Positions 48,530-59,099 of a stretch of 64,000 nt of DNA are shown here, in pieces. Position 1 is the first letter of the stretch. Each line of letters opens with the position of its first letter. The position numbers and the translations under genes were made by a program. The stretch comes from Quercus robur (lineage: Eukaryota; Streptophyta; Magnoliopsida; Fagales; Fagaceae): positions 83,225,862-83,289,861 of the forward strand of contig NC_065535.1 of NCBI RefSeq assembly GCF_932294415.1, read 5' to 3'. The notes under the pieces are model-generated. The model saw only the letters and a program-made list of their open reading frames with translations, was not told where the DNA came from and did not search any database.

Positions 48530-49262
48530 GGAGAGAAAAACATATATGATCCATAAAAAATTTAAAAAATAACAGAAAATGCTCAAAAACGTTATTATTT
48601 TCAGCAGCAACTTGAATCACATTTTTGGCTTGGAAAAAGTTGAAATTTGGTTTTCTCTATTTCTAAAAAAGTTGTAGAGAATTGAATTTCCTTTTAAAAA
48701 CACCAATCCTGAATCAATTGGAATTTTGAGCAGAAATTTATAGCTAAAATACGAAACAGGTGCAGAAGATAACACAAATTCAGCATCATCTTCAACTTTC
48801 TTTCAAAATTTCAAATGGGGATCAACATCAAATCTGTTCAAGCTTATCTAATAGGCTTATCCCTTCCCTTAACTTCAAAAGAAAGCTTTTGAAAAAAGTT
48901 GGATAGAGAAACTGATACATTCTATGAAAAAAAATTCAAAAAACAGAAAAATGCTGAAAAAACGTTATTATTTTCAGCAGCAACTAGAATCGCATTTTTG
49001 GCTTGGAAAAAGTTAAAATTTGGTTTTCTCTATTTCTGGAAAAGTTGTAGAGAATTGAATTTCATTTTAAAAAGTGCTAATCCTGTATAAATTGGAATTT
49101 TGAACAGAAAGTTAGAGCCAAAATACAAAACATGTGCAAAAAATAACACAAGTTCAACATCATCTTCAACTTCCTTTCAAAATTTGAATGGGGATCAACA
49201 CCAAATCCATTCCAGCTTATCTAAACAGGTTTATCTCCTCCCTTAACTTCAAAAGAAAGCTA
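48530..49262. repeat. 373-bp tandem repeat (two units) inside the long LTR
   Basis: ACGTTATTATTTTCAGCAGC appears near 48590 and again 373 bases later. The units share long stretches such as TTGGCTTGGAAAAAGTT and CTTAACTTCAAAAGAAAGCT. Moderately diverged. Confidence 0.8.
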
Positions 49263-49499
49263 ATATCTTAACTTTAAAGCTAAGCCATCCGTTCCCCTAT
49301 AAATAAAGATGACCTCTTCCATTTTTTGGACCTCATTCTCTCTGGAAAGCCAGTGAGAAAGCAGAAAGAAAAGCTATTGTGCAACCATTGTTCTTACTTT
49401 GGTTGTAGTTTCGTACTTCCTTGCTTTCTCCCTAGCCCTTTAAGTGATCACTTCCCCATTTTAATTTATGCTCTAAGCTGGTAAGTAGTTAATTATGTT

Positions 49500-50460
49500 C
49501 TTTAAGTTTTTGCACAAACTTGAATAAATGCTTCCAAGTCATTATTTGTTTCTTTCATGATATGCTTGGATGAACATGCCTATATGTCTCATTGATATTC
49601 CTTTTACATGCTTAGATGAACACTTCTAGACTAATGCGCAATTTTCTCTTGAATGCTTAGATGAACATGTCTAGGTAGTTGTTTTACTTTTTTTTAAAGC
49701 TTAAACGAACATGTCTAAGGGATTTTTCTTTAATTTTTTTCATAATTGCTTGGATGATCAAATATGCTTAAATGTTTTGTTTTTCTCTTTGCAATTGTGT
49801 GGATGACAAATAGCATGACAATTATATGTTTTCCTTCACATGTTTGGATGAACACTTCTAAGTTATTATTTGTTTTTTATAACATGTTTGGATGAACATG
49901 TCTAGGTAGTTGTTTCTCTCTTTTTTTAAATGCTTAAACGAACATGTCTATGTATTTTGATTTTCTCTAGATGACCATGTCTAAGGGGATTTTTTTTTTT
50001 TTTTTTTTTTAAACTTTTTCTCATGATTGCTTAAATGATCAAATATGCTTAAATGTTTTGTTTCTCTTTGCAATTGTGTGGATGACAAATAGCATGACAA
50101 TTTTCTGTTTTCCTTCACATGCTTGGATGATCACTTCTAAGTTATTATTTGTTTTTCATAACATGCTTAGATGAATATGTCTAGGTAGTTGTTTCTCTCT
50201 TTTTTTAATGCTTAGATGAACAGGTCTAATTAACATTATGGTTTTCACTTAAATACATGGATGAACATGTCTGAGTGATTTTCTTTGTTCTTCTCATGAT
50301 TGCTTGGATGATTGGTAGGCCTAAAAATAAATTTTCTTTTGCAATTATGTTGATGACAAATAACATGAAGATTTTGATTTCCTTCACATGCTTAAATGAA
50401 CATGTCTAGGCTAGGAATTACTTGTTTACATTAATTTTTTGGATGAACATGCCATTACTT
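49500..50460. repeat. Degenerate minisatellite with GCTTGGATGAACATGTCTA units
   Basis: About 15-20 spaced variants of TGCTTRGATGAACATGTCTA occur, separated by T-rich spacers. A longer period of about 300 bp also repeats (near 49740-49980 and 50030-50280). It lies in the downstream half of the long LTR and has no coding frame. Confidence 0.7.
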
Positions 50461-51084
50461 TCATGCTTTCTTTACATTTACATTGTTATTTAACAAATTT
50501 CACTTTTTGTTTCTCTTTATGTTAAATTCCCCAATACATATTTGTTTACAATTCTTGCAAATTAATATGTTTATATAATATATTGTTTGTATTTGTTTGA
50601 CATGACATAATATTGGCCACCTTAACCTAGGAGACCGGTTTTACCGGACAAGGTGGGTGCTTAATCCCTTCTCATCTCATAAATTAGCCTCCGAATCAGG
50701 ATCAAGGGTTCTAGACTAGGCTCTTGTATATGCAATTTTACATTTTTTAAAATGTAACTAGGAAACAAAGCAATGTAATTTACTTTCTTAGATTGTATCT
50801 AGAACCAAAAAGGTATTGTAAATTTTTGTTACAAAATTGATGTAAATTGTCATATATATTAATACAACAGAAGCATTTTTTATAGAGAAGATTTTCTTAT
50901 TTTTCCATTTAAATTAAATAAGTGGCGACTCCATGTAAAACCCTCAATCTAGGAGAAAGTACATTTTACAGTAAATTCGACATTTTGAGCATCACGACCC
51001 CACCCATTCGTGCAGATTAGGCCCAGTTTGAGAAAAAATTGGCGGGCTGGGGCTGGGGTCGTGATTGTGGTCACTCACAAATGT

Positions 51085-51741
51085 TGGTGGCGGAAAAAAG
51101 GTGAGAGGTGGTAGCATGAAGGAGTGGAGGAGGGAGCATGAGAGAGGTTGAGAGCAATAATTATCTCATGTATAAGACATATGCATCCTCCATTGCAATG
51201 TGTTACTACAGAGTTGTGTAAAACTTAAGACACTATGAAGGAATGATACATATAGATCTAGTACATATATAAACCTTCTCAGTTGAGAGAAGACACAAGC
51301 TTAGCCCAGAAAATGACTTATGTCTATCGACAATAAGAATCTTTTCCACTAAAAATTTTTGGTTGCACTAAGTATTAAAAAATATGAAAAACCTTTTTCA
51401 AAAATGTTTCACCCCATTACATTTAACGAGTTTCATAAATAATTTTTCTTTAAATAATTAATTACTATAAGAAAAATTAATGATACAAATATAAAACAAT
51501 GGTCATTATCTGGACGACAGGGTGCAATAACGAGTAGTGGTGTAACTGTGTTAGTGTCAGAACTCACAACCCATAACTTAACAGTTAGCATGCATCTTCT
51601 CAATCAATTAGTCCAAAAAAAAAAAATGTACGGGGTTAGTGAATAGCCATGTGGACCGGAATCTAGTACACCTTAGGTTGCAGTGGCAATTTTAAAACTA
51701 TTATTTTTCCAAAAATTTTATAAACGGAACTAATTTTATTT
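51085..51741. other. Purine-rich flank, then AT-rich spacer
   Basis: GGTGGCGGAAAAAAGGTGAG...GGTGGTAGCATGAAGG at 51085-51150 continues the host repeat interrupted by the long LTR. The rest has no recognised feature. Confidence 0.4.
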
Positions 51742-51777
51742 GGGTAAATTTCACAGACCTCCTTTGAGGTTTGGACT

Positions 51778-52639
51778 GCAATTACATTAGTTTGTGTATA
51801 AGATTCCGTCTATTTTATACTTAAAATCTACTTTTTTCTATTTTACACTATTATTTTTACAAAATATTCACATCAGTTTATCTATTTTACAAGGTATATC
51901 AATAAAATATTATTTCTTCTCAATTTTTTTATTATTTCTCTCAACTACTTTTACATACTCTCTCTCTCTCTCTCTCTACCATTTTTTCTGATTTGTTGCT
52001 CTCTCTCTATACCCATCTCTAATCCACACCCTCTCTCTAATATTTGAATCTCTCATGGCCGAATCTCAAGCTTCCACCATCTCCGATCCTCATCAACTCC
52101 GTGACACCCATCCACAGACTGCCACCATCTCCGATCCTTAAAGGAAACGGAGCTTCCTAGCTCCACCTTGACACCCACAGATTGCCACCGATACTCTTTA
52201 CTCTCAAACCACTCTCCGATCTACAAGCCTTGAATGGCGCGTGAACCACAAGAAGTCAAGCACCGATCGTTCTAGTTAAACACCGATCTATCTCTTTGTT
52301 GGTTTGTCTGTGTGGGTTTGTTTGTGTGTTGATTTGTCTGTGTGGATGTGTTTGTATGTGGGTGTGTTTGTGTGCATCTGAGGAAAAAGAAGATGAGGAG
52401 AGGAAAGTCACTGAGTTCGTTGTGCACGGAGAAGTGAGAGAAAAAAAGGTGCGAATGGAAATTAATAAAATAATAAATACACATGCTACAGTAATCGTGC
52501 ATATATGCACAGTTACTGTAGTAATTGTGTATTTATACACAAGTTTGCACCCACTGATGTGGATGATTTTTTAATCAAATTGTGTAAAAGTAGTTACTTT
52601 TTCCATTTTGCACATTTATGCACAAGCTGATGTAATTGC
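51778..52639. mobile_element. Harbinger-like element nested in the left TIR of the Pack-MULE
   Basis: The ends GCAATTACATTAGTTTGTG and (reverse complement) GCAATTACATCAGCTTGTG agree over about 24 bp. The flanks ACT and TCT replace the single ACT expected from the intact right TIR. A 36-bp palindrome at 52486-52521 (CTACAGTAAT...GTTACTGTAG) is shared with the element at 3161-4131, at the opposite end. The interior has CT and GTGTGTTT repeats and no transposase. Confidence 0.8.
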
Positions 52640-53377
52640 TCTAATACCAATAAAGTCCACAACATTTAAAAAGTGACCATTTTGGTCCTTATTTCCAAAC
52701 GGTTTGTAACACCGTTACATACCCTGTGTCCTCCCTCTCACCCCTCTCTTGAGTCTTCTCTCTTCCTTTTCTCTAATTCAGAGAAGAAGAAAAAATTGAA
52801 GAACAGAACCCACAAAGCCAATGACCCGACCCAGCAAAACCCACAAAAAGCCAACGACCACCAACCACCAACCACCAGAAAAACCTAGAAAACCATCAAT
52901 CACTAGCAAAGCAATGACATCAACAAAACCCACAAACTTAGAACCAACGACCACCAACAAAACCCATAAACCCATCAGCAATACCGACCATCCCACAACA
53001 AACCCAAAACCTGAAACACAAACCAAAACCCACAAAAATCCAACACACCCACAAAAAACCAAATTCTCTATCACCAATCCAAACCAAAACCAACCCACTA
53101 CAAAACCCACCACCACAGCACCACCGCAAAGAGGAAGAGAGAAGAGAAATTGCAAACCCACCACCATGGCGCCATATTTGAGTAGAGGAGATTGAAACGT
53201 CGCCAAATCTGAACGAAGGAAAGTGATACGTTACCGGTCTAAGCTTAAACATCGCCGGATCTAAGCGGGTTTTAGAAACTCCTCTCACTCACTACTCACT
53301 AAAACTTAAACTCATCGCTCAAAACTTAGGCATTGATAAAAGCACCGTGCCAGTGATCGAAACACACACCCATAACA

Positions 53378-53518
53378 ATGGTGGCGACAAACATGAAATT
53401 GGAGATGATGGCTCTGATGGACAAGAGGAGCGCCTTGGAGGCCGAGATAAACGCCATCATCGACCGCCTCTGCCAGCTTGGCGACCCTAGCCTTTCCGGC
53501 AATCTCGTCAATTCTGAG
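53378..53518 (+). pseudogene. Captured first exon of a PSMD9/Nas2-like 26S proteasome assembly chaperone
   Basis: Forty-seven codons starting MVATNMKLEMMALMDKRSAL, continuing IDRLCQLGDPSLSGNLVNSE, then GTCTCTTTC as a plausible donor. This matches the N-terminus I recall for plant PSMD9-like proteins, where LSGNLVDSEGFPR spans the same point. Family members assist assembly of the proteasome base and carry a PDZ domain further on. No later exon, PDZ domain or PRxD-type region lies before the right TIR, so it is a fragment. About 190 bases of upstream sequence and some intron probably came along. The frame itself is open, so the donor gene may still exist elsewhere. Confidence 0.75.
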
Positions 53519-53588
53519 GTCTCTTTCTTCTTTATCTTTCAATTTTTGATTTTTTGAAATTGTGAGTTATGAGTGATAATATGCACTC

Positions 53589-53593
<5 letters not shown>

Positions 53594-53662
<69 letters not shown>
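53594..53662. repeat. GA microsatellite in the Pack-MULE
   Basis: About 34 uninterrupted (GA) units, likely highly variable. It creates false RERERE and SLSLSL open frames on the two strands. Confidence 0.95.
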
Positions 53663-53667
<5 letters not shown>

Positions 53668-53745
53668 TTCTGGAGTGAGGAAAGAACAAAGAAGAAAAAA
53701 AAAAGTAACGATGTTACAAACCCTTTGGGAAAAAGGACCAAGATG

Positions 53746-54406
53746 TAGGGATGGCAATGGGGAAAGGCGGGGCCAAAGGATGGGGTCTTCATCCCCACCC
53801 CGCATGATTTTGTCTTGCCCCATCTCCACCTCGCCCCGCATAACAGGAAAAACTTTCTCACCCATCCCCACCCCTTGGGGCCTTGCGAAGCCCCGTTCCA
53901 TCCCGTAAAACTCTACTTTTTTGTTAATTTACCCTACAACTAGTACAATTTTTTTTTTATGAATTCATTAATAAAACTATATTTGAAATTACAACTAAAT
54001 TTATCCCATCAAATCAAATCAATTTTTAGAAAAAATTAAATAATATATCCAAATATTTAACAAGACAATTAAAAAAAATAAAAATCTCATAGTTCTCATA
54101 GTATAACACATAACAAAATAAATGTAGAAAACCACATTGGGTAGAATAAAATATGCTAATATTAATATGTTTGTTTAAATAGTAGTGTTTTAGGGTATGA
54201 AAAATTTACAATTATAACCCTTAGTAATGCAGGGTAGGGCGAGGATAGGAGGGGCGGGTCTAAAAAGTCTAAACCTATCCCCGCCCCGCCCCGTGGTGCG
54301 GGGCTAAAATCTTGCTCCATCCCCGCCCCACCACTTTTACGGGACGAGAAAAAACCCGCGCGGGGAAGGGTGGATTGAGCAGGGCGGGGAAAAATTGTCA
54401 TCCCTA
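53746..54406. mobile_element. hAT-type MITE nested in the right TIR of the Pack-MULE
   Basis: The ends TAGGGATGGCAAT and (reverse complement) TAGGGATGACAAT are flanked by CCAAGATG and CTAAGATG, an 8-bp duplication with one difference. Both ends are rich in GCGGGG/CCCCGC words and the middle is AT-rich. No coding. Confidence 0.8.
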
Positions 54407-54572
54407 CTAAGATGGTCACTTTTTAAATGTTGTGAACTTTATTAGCATTAGCCCAAACCTCAAGGGAGGTTTGTGGAATTTACCCATTTTATTTTATTTT
54501 TTAAATAATTATTTAATGTTGCTGAATATAATCGGCGAAAAATGTAATGAGTTTATTTAAAAGTGACATATA

Positions 54573-54709
54573 GGAAGTGTTTGGTACTGTTGTTTAAACA
54601 ACAGTTTTCAGTGTATAAATAATATTACACGTATTTCCACATATTTTTTCATTCACATATATTTCCACAAAACAACAACGTTACTAAAAATCTCTTACCA
54701 AACAAACCC
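54573..54709. mobile_element. Small MITE, GTGTTTGGTA type
   Basis: GGAAGTGTTTGGTA and its inverted partner TACCAAACAAACCC bound 137 bp, with ATA on both sides, as for the element at 41815. Confidence 0.55.
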
Positions 54710-55136
54710 ATAGTTACTGTCACATAAAATAATTGTGCAAAATAAAATAGTTGTGCAAATAAGTGTAAAATTGGCCGTGGTTTTAAAAAAAATTTTTGGC
54801 ACAATTTTTCAAGATAAAAATTTTTGTCACGACTTTTTCTATAATTTAGAATTTGTCAAAGTAATCGATAATAAGCTATGGACTATCACTTTTACTTGGA
54901 TTCAATTCTTTTTTTTTTTTCCACACTTAAATAAACTGTAATAAAAATTGTATACCTGCATTTTGTCATCCCATGATTGAAACGGGAAACGCATCCCCAA
55001 TTTAGCCAGCAGAAGAATTGCTATAATAAAATCTTGTGCATACGAATAACACAAGTTGATGCAGCCAAATAAAATGAAGAAGAAGGAAATACCTGGTCGA
55101 GACTTGGACTTATGGGGCAAAGTGTTGTTTTCATCA

Positions 55137-55138
<2 letters not shown>

Positions 55139-55183
<45 letters not shown>

Positions 55184-55205
55184 ACGATAGATTTTCAAAT
55201 ATACA
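55139..55205 (-). repeat. Long T tract with a SINE-like 3' end
   Basis: About 40 T followed by AAATACGATAGATTTTCAA. On the minus strand this resembles the ATCGTATTAAAA end of the SINE at 45357-46344, so it may be a SINE truncated to its last bases. Confidence 0.35.
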
Positions 55206-55254
55206 GATGTGAATAGCGTGAGCATTTGCATTTGGGTATTTAAAAAAAATACCT

Positions 55255-55642
55255 GGACAAAATGGATAAATACCTTTAATTTTAAAACTATGTGGCAAAA
55301 TACTATTATTTTCGAAGTATTTATTAGCAACATACCCATGTTTTGGAACTCTATTTTAACAAAATCAAGTTCTACATAAAACTTGAAATCCTCAAAATCG
55401 AATTTTATGTGTATTTTTAAGTAAAACTCGATATTAACAATGTCGAGTTTCACTTAAATTTTCAAAAAAAAATTAAGTAACAAAATATGGGTAGAACTTG
55501 ACATTTCTAATGTCGAGTTCCACCTATAACTTAATATTGTTAAAATCAAGTTTCAAAAACAAGAGTATTTTGCTAAATACTTTGGAAAGAGAGATATTTT
55601 GCTATATAGTTTTAAAATTAAGAGTATTTATCCATTTTGGCC
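55255..55642. mobile_element. Mutator-type MITE with 9-bp duplication
   Basis: AAAATACCT flanks both ends (55246-55254, 55643-55651). Inverted arms of more than 120 bp share ATGGATAAATAC, TTAATTTTAAAACTAT and repeated AAAATAC words; the centre has TCGAGTT/AACTCGA palindromes as in the GGCAAAATTTGC family. Confidence 0.8.
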
Positions 55643-55651
55643 AAAATACCT

Positions 55652-55970
55652 ATTTTACACACTCAAAAGCTACTTTATTTTTTTTATCATCCCATTTTAC
55701 AACTCACTCAACATCACAGTTCTTATTTTCCAACCCTATTCATTTATCTCTCTTCCACTCCTTTTCTATCTCTTCCTTTGAAATAAACCAAACAAATTAA
55801 TATTTATTTGTTTTATACAACCATGCTACAGTAGTTTGTTTATATACAAATTTATTGTTCATAGTTGCTAAAATTTGTTAACAATAGCAACCCAGATAAA
55901 GTATGTTTTAGGCCTCTGAAAATGTAAAATAGCAATTTGGGGGGTTTTACACCCCATACTAATGCTGACA
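55652..55970. mobile_element. Harbinger-like MITE, GAGCATTAGCAT family
   Basis: The right end GGGTTTTACACCCCATACTAATGCT and the inner words ACAACTCACTCAACATC and AACAATAGCAACCCAGATAA match the copies at 10498-11305. The left end is unclear because the neighbouring MULE MITE abuts it. Confidence 0.5.
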
Positions 55971-55979
55971 CCGTTTTAG

Positions 55980-57900
55980 ATCAAGAGAATAATTTGGACT
56001 CAATCTCACGAGTGTGACTTGAGTTTGATGGATAACATGTGTTTGATTTGAGCTTGCAAGAATCAAAAGTTTTGTATTACCCCAATTAAGAGGACCAATT
56101 AAGAGGACTTATTACAATTCTCTTTAAATGAAAACTCTATTTTTACTTGTGTTTTGAGTTTTGACCATTATTGTCAAATAATTGTAGAACATACATGTCT
56201 CCATGGTCTCTAATTCTCTGATATAGTTGTCAAGAAGTGTTGTCGTGTCTTCCTTGTTTTTTGAGCGAATAAGTCTAGTGCCACACATGGCGAGTTGTGG
56301 CATTTGTTGTGCCAGAATGTGTGGCACTAGACTTATTCTTTTTGAGCATTTGCTTAATTAAATCAAAACCTAATTAAATTTCAAGTTATTTAATTTGTAA
56401 CTATTTCTTTTATATATATATATATATATATATATTTCGCTATCATATAATAACCACTTGTTTTAGATGAACTAGACTATTTAACTACTTGACATGTGTG
56501 TATTGCTTGGAAGACTAATCCTCTCACCCCCACGTGTCATGCCTTAATTGGCAAAAAATTAAAGTGTATTGTAAATAACACAAGCCTAGATGTGAGAAAT
56601 AAACAACAAGAGATTTCTCTTGATTTTACCAATAATTATCTTATGTGCTCATTCAATGGAGCAAGCTCATGAGATATCGCTTCCTTTTGTACGCATGGCT
56701 TATTATGTATATTATTCCTTGTCTCAAGTTAGAGTTTAGTTTAAAATAAAATAATTATTAATAAAAATGTAATGATCTTTACGTAGCATGATTTTTTTTA
56801 TTATAAGAATATGGTTGTGAAAAGAATGTAAAGATAATGTAGAAAATTGAAGAAGTAAGAACTTTGATTTATTTATATTTTAAAAATAAGGATATATATT
56901 TTGAAATGTATTAAGAAATAAGAAATCGATTTAAACTAGTAAGAAGTGTAAGTTTATAAATATTGGGGAAAAAGTATTATTTAGAGTCTTACAAGAAATG
57001 TACAGAAATTACAAATTGTAATATTGTCAGGTCATAAATTTACACATATAGTAGTATTCATTAATATTCTAATCTTACAATTATTTAGCAAAAACACTTA
57101 ATGCTATTTCTTGGTAATAATTCAATAGTTAGGGAGGTGGGATTTGAACTCCAAATGTATCGATGAAAAATATCAAAATGTGCCAACCAATTAAACTACA
57201 AGATTCTTGACATACTCATTTGTTTAGAGTTATTTGAAGTTTATATTATTTATTTGACTAATCATAATTTTTTTAGATACAATTATATTTTTTATACAAT
57301 TTGTTTATTTTTAAATAAATTAAACTATCTCATAATTTAAAAAAAAAAAAAAAAACTAATAATAAGGAATAACTAAAACTCAAACACCTTAATGTAATAG
57401 TTTATCATAGATCAGAAGACATTGCAAAGAGTCAAGAGGTCGTGGACTCGTGGCCATGAAACTAACTTACAAACAGAAATCAAGGGGATGATTAAAACAA
57501 AGAGTTTGCTATAGCCACTGAATTTTTCATGGAAAATTCACACTCTCCTCCATTACACATCACTTGGACCCATCCCAATACAAAAGAAAAAAAATGGGTT
57601 TGAAAATTTTAGGTGCCCACTTTGGTGTCCTTTGGACTTGTTCTCAAAACAAATTCAAAAATTTTTAAAAAGAAAAGCTTAAACAAGTGTACTGTTACTA
57701 ACTGTAGCCTCACCTTGTATGATGACAAAAAAAGAGTAATCCAATAATTAGAAAAGGTGACCAGGGAATGTCAATTCAGCCAGCAAAAGATGAAAATAAC
57801 TGTGACCACTGTCATTCACATTTCACACTGAAAAACCTATAAGTCAGAGCCACTGTAGCTCCAATAAAAACTCAAAACCAAGTTATTCTATTGGGACCCC
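55980..57900. other. AT-rich spacer and EPFL promoter side
   Basis: Holds a TA microsatellite (about 56414-56434), a direct repeat of GTGCCACACAT/TGTGGCACTAGACTTATTC near 56280-56340 forming an imperfect inverted pair, and a SINE at 57110-57215. No gene seen. Confidence 0.45.
57110..57215 (-). mobile_element. SINE (minus strand)
   Basis: On the minus strand: AAGAATCTTGTAGTTTAATTGG (A-box region), then GGAGTTCAAATCCCACC (B-box) with the usual spacing of about 50 bases. The tail and target duplications are not clear. Confidence 0.5.
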
Positions 57901-58041
57901 CCAGGGACCATGATGCCTTGTATTAGTGAACAAAACAATACAACCCATCACCTCGGTTGCACTTGCAATCAACACCCTTTCTTCTCTTCACAAACATACT
58001 CCCACACCTCACTGCAAATTTTCATGTTCTTTTCTGTTTAC

Positions 58042-58538
58042 ATGAAGAAAGGATTGATGGCTCCATCAGGAAATGAGCTTAATGGGCTAAGGATTGCAGT
58101 CATTGTGATACTTTTCTTTTCTCTCACATTCTTTCCTTCCAAATCAGGTAAACACAGGAAATATAAACCCTTTTAAGCACTGGTAAAGTACCTATATAGT
58201 GTTTTGTGTCTTGCATTTTATGTCACAGCTTAATTATGATATATTCGCAGAACTAAGCCTTACTGTTTTGTTTTGTTTTGCTTTGTTGTGATCCATTGGC
58301 AGATGGGTCAATGTTACTAAGAGATAGTGATCATGAGGGTGTGAAGCAAATGAAATTGGTGTTGGGTTCAAAACCTCCTCGGTGTGTTAACAAGTGCTTG
58401 AGTTGCAAGCCCTGCAGTGCTGCTTTAGTTACATCTCCACACCATAGAAAAGAATTCCAAGCATCATTTCAGCGAGATGAGAGTTATTATCTTCTCTCAT
58501 GGAAATGCAAATGTAAAGATAAGTATTTCCAACCTTGA
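58042..58538 (+). CDS. EPF-like secreted cysteine-rich peptide (EPFL8-like)
   Basis: Exons 58042-58147 and 58303-58538, junction TCAG|GTAAAC...GGCAG|ATGG, give 113 residues from ATG 58042; an in-frame ATG at 58057 would give 108. A hydrophobic segment (RIAVIVILFFSLTFFPS) is the likely signal peptide. The mature C-terminal domain reads GSKPPRCVNKCLSCKPC, a loop, then YYLLSWKCKCKDKYFQP, with six cysteines spaced C-3-C-2-C-2-C...C-1-C as in EPF/EPFL peptides. These are apoplastic ligands of ERECTA-family receptors that pattern stomata and organs. The loop and C-terminus look closest to EPFL8 from memory; the member assignment is less sure than the family. Confidence 0.85.
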
Positions 58539-58936
58539 AAGCTCTGGCCAAAAAACAAGAAGCCTAGAAAGTTTATAGCCTAATCTGATGAGGACATTGC
58601 CGTGTATATAGGAGCTATAGTACTGCTAGAGTTACAGACCCCCGGTTGGTTTGTCACTATTTAGACAAAATAGTCCTCTCTCTTTCTCTCTCTCCCCAAA
58701 TGATATTACTCAGTACTTGAATGATTTAGTGCTAATTTGTGTTGAGACTGTTTGTAGTAATTATTGGCAATTAAGAGCTGCAAATTTACTGTTTTTAGTA
58801 TTTATTTTGTTAAAGAGTGAAGGTTTTTTTTGGGTAAAATGTTAAAGAGTGAAGTTGCCAATGAAACTTCATTGAAGGTAGTTGTCCGTGCGACTTTGGA
58901 CTCCTCCAAAGAAGAGCTACTTCTCCACGTGACTTT

Positions 58937-58956
58937 TTTTTTTTTTTTTGAGACAC
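58937..58956 (-). mobile_element. Tail-only retroposition scar 5
   Basis: Thirteen T plus GAGACAC (minus strand GTGTCTC then A13) lies between perfect copies of CTCCACGTGACTTT (58923-58936, 58957-58970). Confidence 0.75.
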
Positions 58957-59099
58957 CTCCACGTGACTTTGTACTCACCAAAAGCAAGCGTACAGACCTA
59001 TTCAGTACTTTTCTTTATTACTATAATTTCTTCATAGTGGTAGTCTATTCTCACAAGGAGAACTGGAGAACCGGTTCAAATCCTCATGAATTCTAATAT

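Larger units (their letters stand above)
47713..51079 (+). mobile_element. Very long solo LTR, TGTAGACACC type
   Basis: The LTR starts TGTARACACCYCATTTTACA (two copies through a local duplication, 47713 and 48143) and closes GTGGTCACTCACA at 51079. It is flanked by GATGT and AATGT, and purine-rich host sequence resumes on each side. From 48143 the LTR is about 2.9 kb. The stretch near 50920 (AAGTGGCGACTCCA) resembles the 3' part of long LTRs of Tat/Ogre-type Gypsy elements as I remember them. No gag-pol interior and no second LTR are present. Fossil. Confidence 0.65.
51742..54485. mobile_element. Pack-MULE carrying a proteasome-chaperone exon
   Basis: ATTTTATTT flanks both ends exactly (51733-51741, 54486-54494). 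The left TIR starts GGGTAAATTTCACAGACCTC and the right (reverse complement) GGGTAAATTCCACAAACCTC. Once two later insertions are set aside, the TIRs pair over about 112 bp. A Harbinger-like element (51778-52639) splits the left TIR and a hAT element (53746-54406) splits the right one, so the original was about 1.2 kb. The interior holds an exon matching the start of PSMD9-like proteins at 53378-53518. No transposase. Long TIRs, a 9-bp duplication and captured host sequence define a Pack-MULE. Confidence 0.85.

Noticed and set aside
49500-50460. Regularly spaced repeats that at first glance resemble a CRISPR array
   Set aside because: Units are variable, spacers are T-rich and themselves related, and the host is a plant nuclear genome; it is a minisatellite in an LTR.
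52778-53206. Minus-strand 142-residue frame and plus-strand 124-residue frame in the Pack-MULE
   Set aside because: Low-complexity A/C-rich sequence (repeated AACCCACAA) gives long open frames by chance; no recognisable domain.
53573-53908. Plus-strand 111-residue and minus-strand 104-109-residue open frames
   Set aside because: They arise from the (GA)n microsatellite and the GC-rich end of a hAT MITE; the repeats RERERE and SLSLSL have no protein support.
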